Shown one piece after another: positions 7,503-10,334 of a DNA stretch of 10,334 bases (its first letter is position 1; each line of letters begins with the position of its first letter). Made by a program: the position numbers and the translations under genes. Origin of the DNA: Nitrosomonas sp. (GTDB lineage Bacteria; Pseudomonadota; Gammaproteobacteria; Burkholderiales; Nitrosomonadaceae). A model generated the notes under the pieces. That model saw only the letters and a list, made by a program, of their open reading frames with translations. It did not search any database and had not been told where the DNA came from. The stretch spans positions 1-10,334 of the forward strand of contig DOOY01000276.1 in NCBI GenBank assembly GCA_003514765.1. The letters are read 5' to 3'.

Positions 7503-7967
7503 TTATATTCCAGTCTGAAACCCAGACTGTCGCCATGCCTCATATGTGATAATGGCGACAGTATTGGATAAATTCAGGCTGCGACTGTTAGAAACCATGG
7601 GTACACGGACACGCATTTGCATAGAAAGACTGCTTATAATCTCCTCAGGTAATCCCATGGTTTCTGATCCAAATAAAAATGCATCATTATTTGTATATTT
7701 GATCGAGTCATAGCGTATTTTTCCCTTGGTGGTTATGGCAAAAAGACGCTTCCCTGCGATAAAGCGTGTGCAATCCCGCCAGTTTTCATGAATCTTGATG
7801 TTGGCAAACTCATGATAATCAAGGCCTGCACGCAATAATTGTTTATCGCGCAAGATGAAACCCAGCGGTTTGACCAAATGTAGCTGTGCGCCCGTATTAG
7901 CGCATAAACGAATGATATTACCTGTATTCTGTGGAATTTCTGGTTGATAAAGAATGATATTGAACAT
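7503..7967 (-). CDS. trmL: tRNA (cytidine(34)-2'-O)-methyltransferase TrmL (SPOUT family)
   Basis: Predicted to methylate the 2'-OH of the wobble nucleotide (C34/U34) of tRNA-Leu using S-adenosylmethionine, acting as a cytoplasmic dimer. The 154-residue length is typical of the minimal TrmL/YibK type. SPOUT motifs are visible: NTGNIIRLCANTG (14-26), FLFGSETMGLP (97-107), and VPM followed by SRSLNLSNTVAI (122-139), which forms the knotted SAM site. It is convergent with pilQ (6 bp between stops) and lies 38 bp downstream of comF on the same strand, so the two may be cotranscribed. No clear Shine-Dalgarno was found before the ATG. Assignment to TrmL rather than another SpoU-family enzyme rests on the small size and the C-terminal YEAWRQ. 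Confidence 0.93.
   Translation of the reverse strand: MFNIILYQPEIPQNTGNIIRLCANTGAQLHLVKPLGFILRDKQLLRAGLDYHEFANIKIHENWRDCTRFIAGKRLFAITTKGKIRYDSIKYTNNDAFLFGSETMGLPEEIISSLSMQMRVRVPMVSNSRSLNLSNTVAIITYEAWRQSGFQTGI
7511..7529. terminator. Inverted repeat at the pilQ/trmL convergent end
   Basis: CAGTCTG (7511-7517) and CAGACTG (7523-7529) form a perfect 7-bp stem around a 5-base loop. It begins 15 bases after the pilQ stop and lies within the last codons of trmL (codons for QSGFQTG). No run of T follows on either strand, so it is not a classical intrinsic terminator. It is offered only as the best visible candidate for ending pilQ transcripts, or as a 3' mRNA-stabilising hairpin. Confidence 0.3.
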
Positions 7968-8000
7968 GATGTGTAACGTGCCAGTTCGTTTACTGTGTTA

Positions 8001-8014
8001 AATTTCTAGAAATT
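8001..8014. repeat. Perfect 14-bp palindrome at the end of comF
   Basis: AATTTCTAGAAATT is exactly self-complementary and spans the comF stop codon, in the gap before trmL. It could be a small hairpin or dyad site, but its AT-rich sequence makes chance occurrence possible. No function can be assigned. Confidence 0.35.
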
Positions 8015-8785
8015 GAAATCAGCGTGTGCACGAAATTGATCGGCTTGGACTCTTGCAATAATCCAGTTACTGATCTTTGTTGCACCTTGTTTGCGTAATT
8101 GTTGTGCCAGCGCGTCCAATGATGCGCCGGTTGTCATGACATCATCAACAACCACTACATGCTTCCCGGACAAATCCGCCATACAACGAAACGCATTTTG
8201 AACATTTTTTTTGCGTGCTTTCCATGGCAGGCCTGTTTGTGGCGGTGTGTTTTTGATGCGTTTGCAACTATCCGAAGATAAAGTAATATTCATTTTTCTG
8301 GCAACATAACGACTTATTTCTAATGCCTGATTAAATCCTCTTTCTTGTAATCGTCTGGAATGCAGCGGCATAGGTATGATTAGGTCGGGCGGCTCGGTCG
8401 ACGCCTGAGTCCTGAGTTTGTCAATCAACAATTCAGCCAGTATCGGGGCTATTGCAAGCTGCATTTTATATTTTAGTGTGTGTATAAGTGCGTCTACCGG
8501 AAAGGCATAGGTAAATGCAGCAACTGTAGCGGTGAAAGTGGGCGGCATGGATAAGCAGGCGCCACATTTCTGGTCCTGACTGAAAGGGGTGGTTTTTGAA
8601 CATATGGGGCAATGGTCGGCCGGGATCCGGGGTAAGCTTTTAAAGCAGGCATGACACAAATGCTGGTTTGAGAATGCATCGCAAAGAATGCAGTTTTTTT
8701 CAATCAAGTTTTTCAAATTGTTTATACCCAGATCAAAAAACATCCACTTGAATTGACAATATCGCTTGAATCCGTAATCATCCAT
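8006..8785 (-). CDS. comF: ComF family protein (double zinc-ribbon plus phosphoribosyltransferase domain)
   Basis: Member of the ComF/GntX family, needed in several transformable bacteria for moving incoming single-stranded DNA into the cytoplasm; its exact biochemical role is not settled. The 259 residues contain an N-terminal cysteine-rich part with four CxxC pairs (C32/C35, C44/C47, C59/C62, C74/C77), fitting zinc binding. A type I phosphoribosyltransferase domain follows, with PMPLHSRRLQERGFNQA (138-154), PPQTGL (181-186) and the PRPP-loop signature VVVDDVMTTGAS (211-222, Asp214-Asp215). The annotated ATG lacks an obvious Shine-Dalgarno. A second ATG at 8743 (Met15) would still keep all cysteines and brings the length nearer to 245. 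It is divergent from bioB and followed by trmL. The same comF-bio adjacency occurs in other proteobacteria. Confidence 0.92.
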   Translation of the reverse strand: MDDYGFKRYCQFKWMFFDLGINNLKNLIEKNCILCDAFSNQHLCHACFKSLPRIPADHCPICSKTTPFSQDQKCGACLSMPPTFTATVAAFTYAFPVDALIHTLKYKMQLAIAPILAELLIDKLRTQASTEPPDLIIPMPLHSRRLQERGFNQALEISRYVARKMNITLSSDSCKRIKNTPPQTGLPWKARKKNVQNAFRCMADLSGKHVVVVDDVMTTGASLDALAQQLRKQGATKISNWIIARVQADQFRAHADFNF

Positions 8786-8796
8786 TTCATTATAAA
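8753..8796 (+). promoter_or_regulatory. Candidate bioB promoter, partly inside the comF 5' end
   Basis: A perfect -35 consensus TTGACA (8753-8758) is followed 17 bp later by AATCAT (8776-8781), a 4/6 match to the -10 box. A second possibility is TTGAAT (8766-8771) with CATTAT (8788-8793) at 16 bp. The first lies inside the opening codons of comF on the opposite strand, so bioB and comF start regions would overlap. No BirA-type operator dyad was seen. This is a motif match only. Confidence 0.3.
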
Positions 8797-8827
8797 TTCA
8801 AACGGGATTAGCTATCTCAAAATATTC

Positions 8828-8835
8828 AAAGGAAG
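8828..8835 (+). promoter_or_regulatory. Ribosome binding site of bioB
   Basis: AAAGGAAG lies 5 bases before the ATG at 8841. It supports this start even though it gives bioB an N-terminal extension compared with the Escherichia coli enzyme. Confidence 0.6.
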
Positions 8836-8840
8836 CTATT

Positions 8841-9863
8841 ATGCATTGTAATTCACTCACATCGGATGTAACAAATAACCGAAGAGTTAACAAAGGGACA
8901 GTTGAAAATGCGGGTGAATCTGCTCAGTGGACTGTCGCAGAGATACAATCGTTACTTGATATGCCTTTTAACGATCTGATATTTCAGGCACAGCAGGTTC
9001 ATCGCCGGCATCATGATGCGAACGCAGTGCAGTTGTCTACGTTGATATCTGTTAAAACGGGTGGATGTTCCGAGGACTGTGGTTATTGTCCGCAGGCTGC
9101 CCGTTACCATACCGGTGTCGAAAACCAAGACATGTTATCCGTTGATAGCGTGGTAACTGCTGCCGCTGCGGCAAAGGCGCAAGGCGCTACAAGGTTTTGT
9201 ATGGGTGCGGCTTGGAGAGGACCTAAACAGCGCGACATGGAAAAAGTGGCGCAGATGATAAGTGCTGTGAAGGCGCTGGGTATGGAAACCTGCGCAACGC
9301 TGGGTATGCTGAAACCGGAACAGGCAAAGCAATTAGGTGAGGCAGGATTGGATTACTATAATCATAACCTTGATACATCTCCCGATTATTATGAAGAGAT
9401 TATTACGACCAGGAACTATCAGGATCGCCTGGATACATTGCGGGAAGTGCGCAACGCCGGCATTAATGTCTGCTGCGGCGGTATTGTAGGCATGGGCGAA
9501 ACACGTGAAGCACGTGCTGGCTTAATTGCGCAACTGGCTAATTTAGACCCTTATCCGAATTCTGTACCTATTAATCATCTGGTTCAGGTTGAAGGAACAC
9601 CTTTGTACGGCACCGCTGTTCTCGATCCGCTGGAATTTGTCAGAACAATCGCTGCGGCTCGGATTACCATGCCAAAAGCAATGGTGCGATTATCGGCCGG
9701 CAGGCGGGAGATGTCGGAAGCGATACAGGCGTTATGCTTTTTAGCAGGCGCCAATTCGATTTTCTATGGTGACAAATTATTGACCACCGGTAACCCTGAA
9801 GTACAGCAAGATCAGGCATTGCTTGATAAATTAGGTATGCAATCATTATCCGCTTCATCCTGA
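8841..9863 (+). CDS. bioB: Biotin synthase (radical SAM enzyme)
   Basis: Inserts sulfur into dethiobiotin to make biotin, the last step of the pathway, using a radical SAM [4Fe-4S] cluster and a sacrificial [2Fe-2S] cluster. The 340-residue protein carries the radical SAM triad C76-xxx-C80-xx-C83 in [12 protein letters not shown]. The ligands of the second cluster are also present: C120, C151, C211 and R283. These sit at a constant +23 offset from my recollection of the E. coli positions (53/57/60 and 97/128/188/260), so the core has no net length change. Other family motifs are YNHNLDTS (173-180), [10 protein letters not shown] (211-220) and [14 protein letters not shown] (242-255). The first roughly 29 residues are a polar extension absent from E. 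coli BioB; the good Shine-Dalgarno supports them. bioF follows 19 bp later, indicating a biotin operon. Confidence 0.97.
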   Translation: MHCNSLTSDVTNNRRVNKGTVENAGESAQWTVAEIQSLLDMPFNDLIFQAQQVHRRHHDANAVQLSTLISVKTGGCSEDCGYCPQAARYHTGVENQDMLSVDSVVTAAAAAKAQGATRFCMGAAWRGPKQRDMEKVAQMISAVKALGMETCATLGMLKPEQAKQLGEAGLDYYNHNLDTSPDYYEEIITTRNYQDRLDTLREVRNAGINVCCGGIVGMGETREARAGLIAQLANLDPYPNSVPINHLVQVEGTPLYGTAVLDPLEFVRTIAAARITMPKAMVRLSAGRREMSEAIQALCFLAGANSIFYGDKLLTTGNPEVQQDQALLDKLGMQSLSASS

Positions 9864-9882
9864 AATCATTTTGGAATAATAC

Positions 9883-10334
9883 ATGTTTCCTGATCTGGCT
9901 GAACAACTGTTGATTCGGGAACAGCAGGGTTTAAGGCGTTACCGGTCTGTTCTTGAAAGTCCTCAGTCAACATATGTGACGATTGACGGACATACGTATC
10001 TCTCATTCAGCAGTAATGATTATCTGGGCTTGGCCAGTCATCCGGCGTTGATTCAATCAGTTTTCCAAGGTGCGCAGCAATACGGCGTAGGTGCAGGGGC
10101 ATCGCACCTGGTGAATGGACATAGTGCCGCACACCATGTACTTGAGGAAGCGCTTGCGCAATTTACGGGTTTTTCCGATGCGCTGTTATTTTCTACCGGT
10201 TATATGGCGAATATTGGTGTTGTGACGGCGCTTGTCGGACGCAACGATGCCATTTTTGCAGACAAGCTGAATCATGCGTCGCTTAATGATGCAGCCATAC
10301 TTTCAAGGGCGCAGCTGATTCGTTATCCGCATTG
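9883..10334 (+). CDS. bioF: 8-amino-7-oxononanoate synthase, 5' part (cut by the window end)
   Basis: Pyridoxal-phosphate enzyme that condenses pimeloyl-ACP (or -CoA) with L-alanine to give 8-amino-7-oxononanoate, the first step of biotin ring assembly. Only 150 codons of an expected roughly 385 are in view and the frame is open to the edge. Recognisable motifs are FSSNDYLGLASHP (42-54), GVGAGASHLVNGH (68-80), LLFSTGYMAN (101-110) and DKLNHASLNDAA (127-138), in which His131 should stack on the cofactor ring. The PLP-binding lysine lies beyond the window. Related 2-amino-3-ketobutyrate CoA ligases share this fold, but the position 19 bp after bioB settles the role. A GGA at 9873-9875, 7 bases before the ATG, can serve as a weak Shine-Dalgarno. 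Confidence 0.95.
   Translation, partial: MFPDLAEQLLIREQQGLRRYRSVLESPQSTYVTIDGHTYLSFSSNDYLGLASHPALIQSVFQGAQQYGVGAGASHLVNGHSAAHHVLEEALAQFTGFSDALLFSTGYMANIGVVTALVGRNDAIFADKLNHASLNDAAILSRAQLIRYPH

Noticed and set aside
8786..8840. Biotin repressor (BirA) operator between comF and bioB
   Set aside because: No dyad resembling the known BirA operator half-sites was found in this 55-bp gap.
9664..9906. Minus-strand open frame across the bioB end and bioF start
   Set aside because: It overlaps two confident genes on the other strand and has no recognisable motif or ribosome binding site.

Overview
The window looks like ordinary chromosome from a Gram-negative betaproteobacterium, most likely a Nitrosomonas-like (Nitrosomonadaceae) organism. 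This is judged from the protein sequences, the moderately AT-rich DNA and the gene order; no search was run. Nine genes account for almost the whole sequence: eight are complete, and the ninth is cut by the right edge. No gene-free stretch exceeds about 200 bases. No RNA gene, insertion sequence, CRISPR array or prophage gene was seen.

Left part (16-7496): a class A penicillin-binding protein gene (mrcA/ponA, minus strand) is divergent from the type IV pilus assembly operon pilM-pilN-pilO-pilP-pilQ (plus strand). The five pil genes are tightly packed, with two ATGA stop/start overlaps and gaps of 10-12 bp. They encode the PilM-N-O-P alignment complex, which spans cytoplasm, inner membrane and periplasm, and the outer-membrane secretin PilQ. 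mrcA next to pilM is a conserved proteobacterial arrangement. The 201-bp divergent spacer holds A/T tracts, a short palindrome and a GC-rich hairpin just before pilM.

Middle part (7503-8785, minus strand): trmL (tRNA wobble-position 2'-O-methyltransferase) and comF (phosphoribosyltransferase-family protein linked to natural transformation) point towards pilQ. Only 6 bp separate the pilQ and trmL stop codons. A 7-bp inverted repeat in the last codons of trmL is the only visible candidate for separating the two converging transcripts.

Right part (8841-10334, plus strand): bioB (biotin synthase) and the first 150 codons of bioF (8-amino-7-oxononanoate synthase) start a biotin synthesis operon, divergent from comF across a 55-bp gap.

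The most meaningful neighbourhood link is that the pilus/secretin machine and comF, both tied to DNA uptake in other bacteria, lie side by side. I found no convincing new biological system. The points worth checking are start-site, leader-structure and gene-boundary details.
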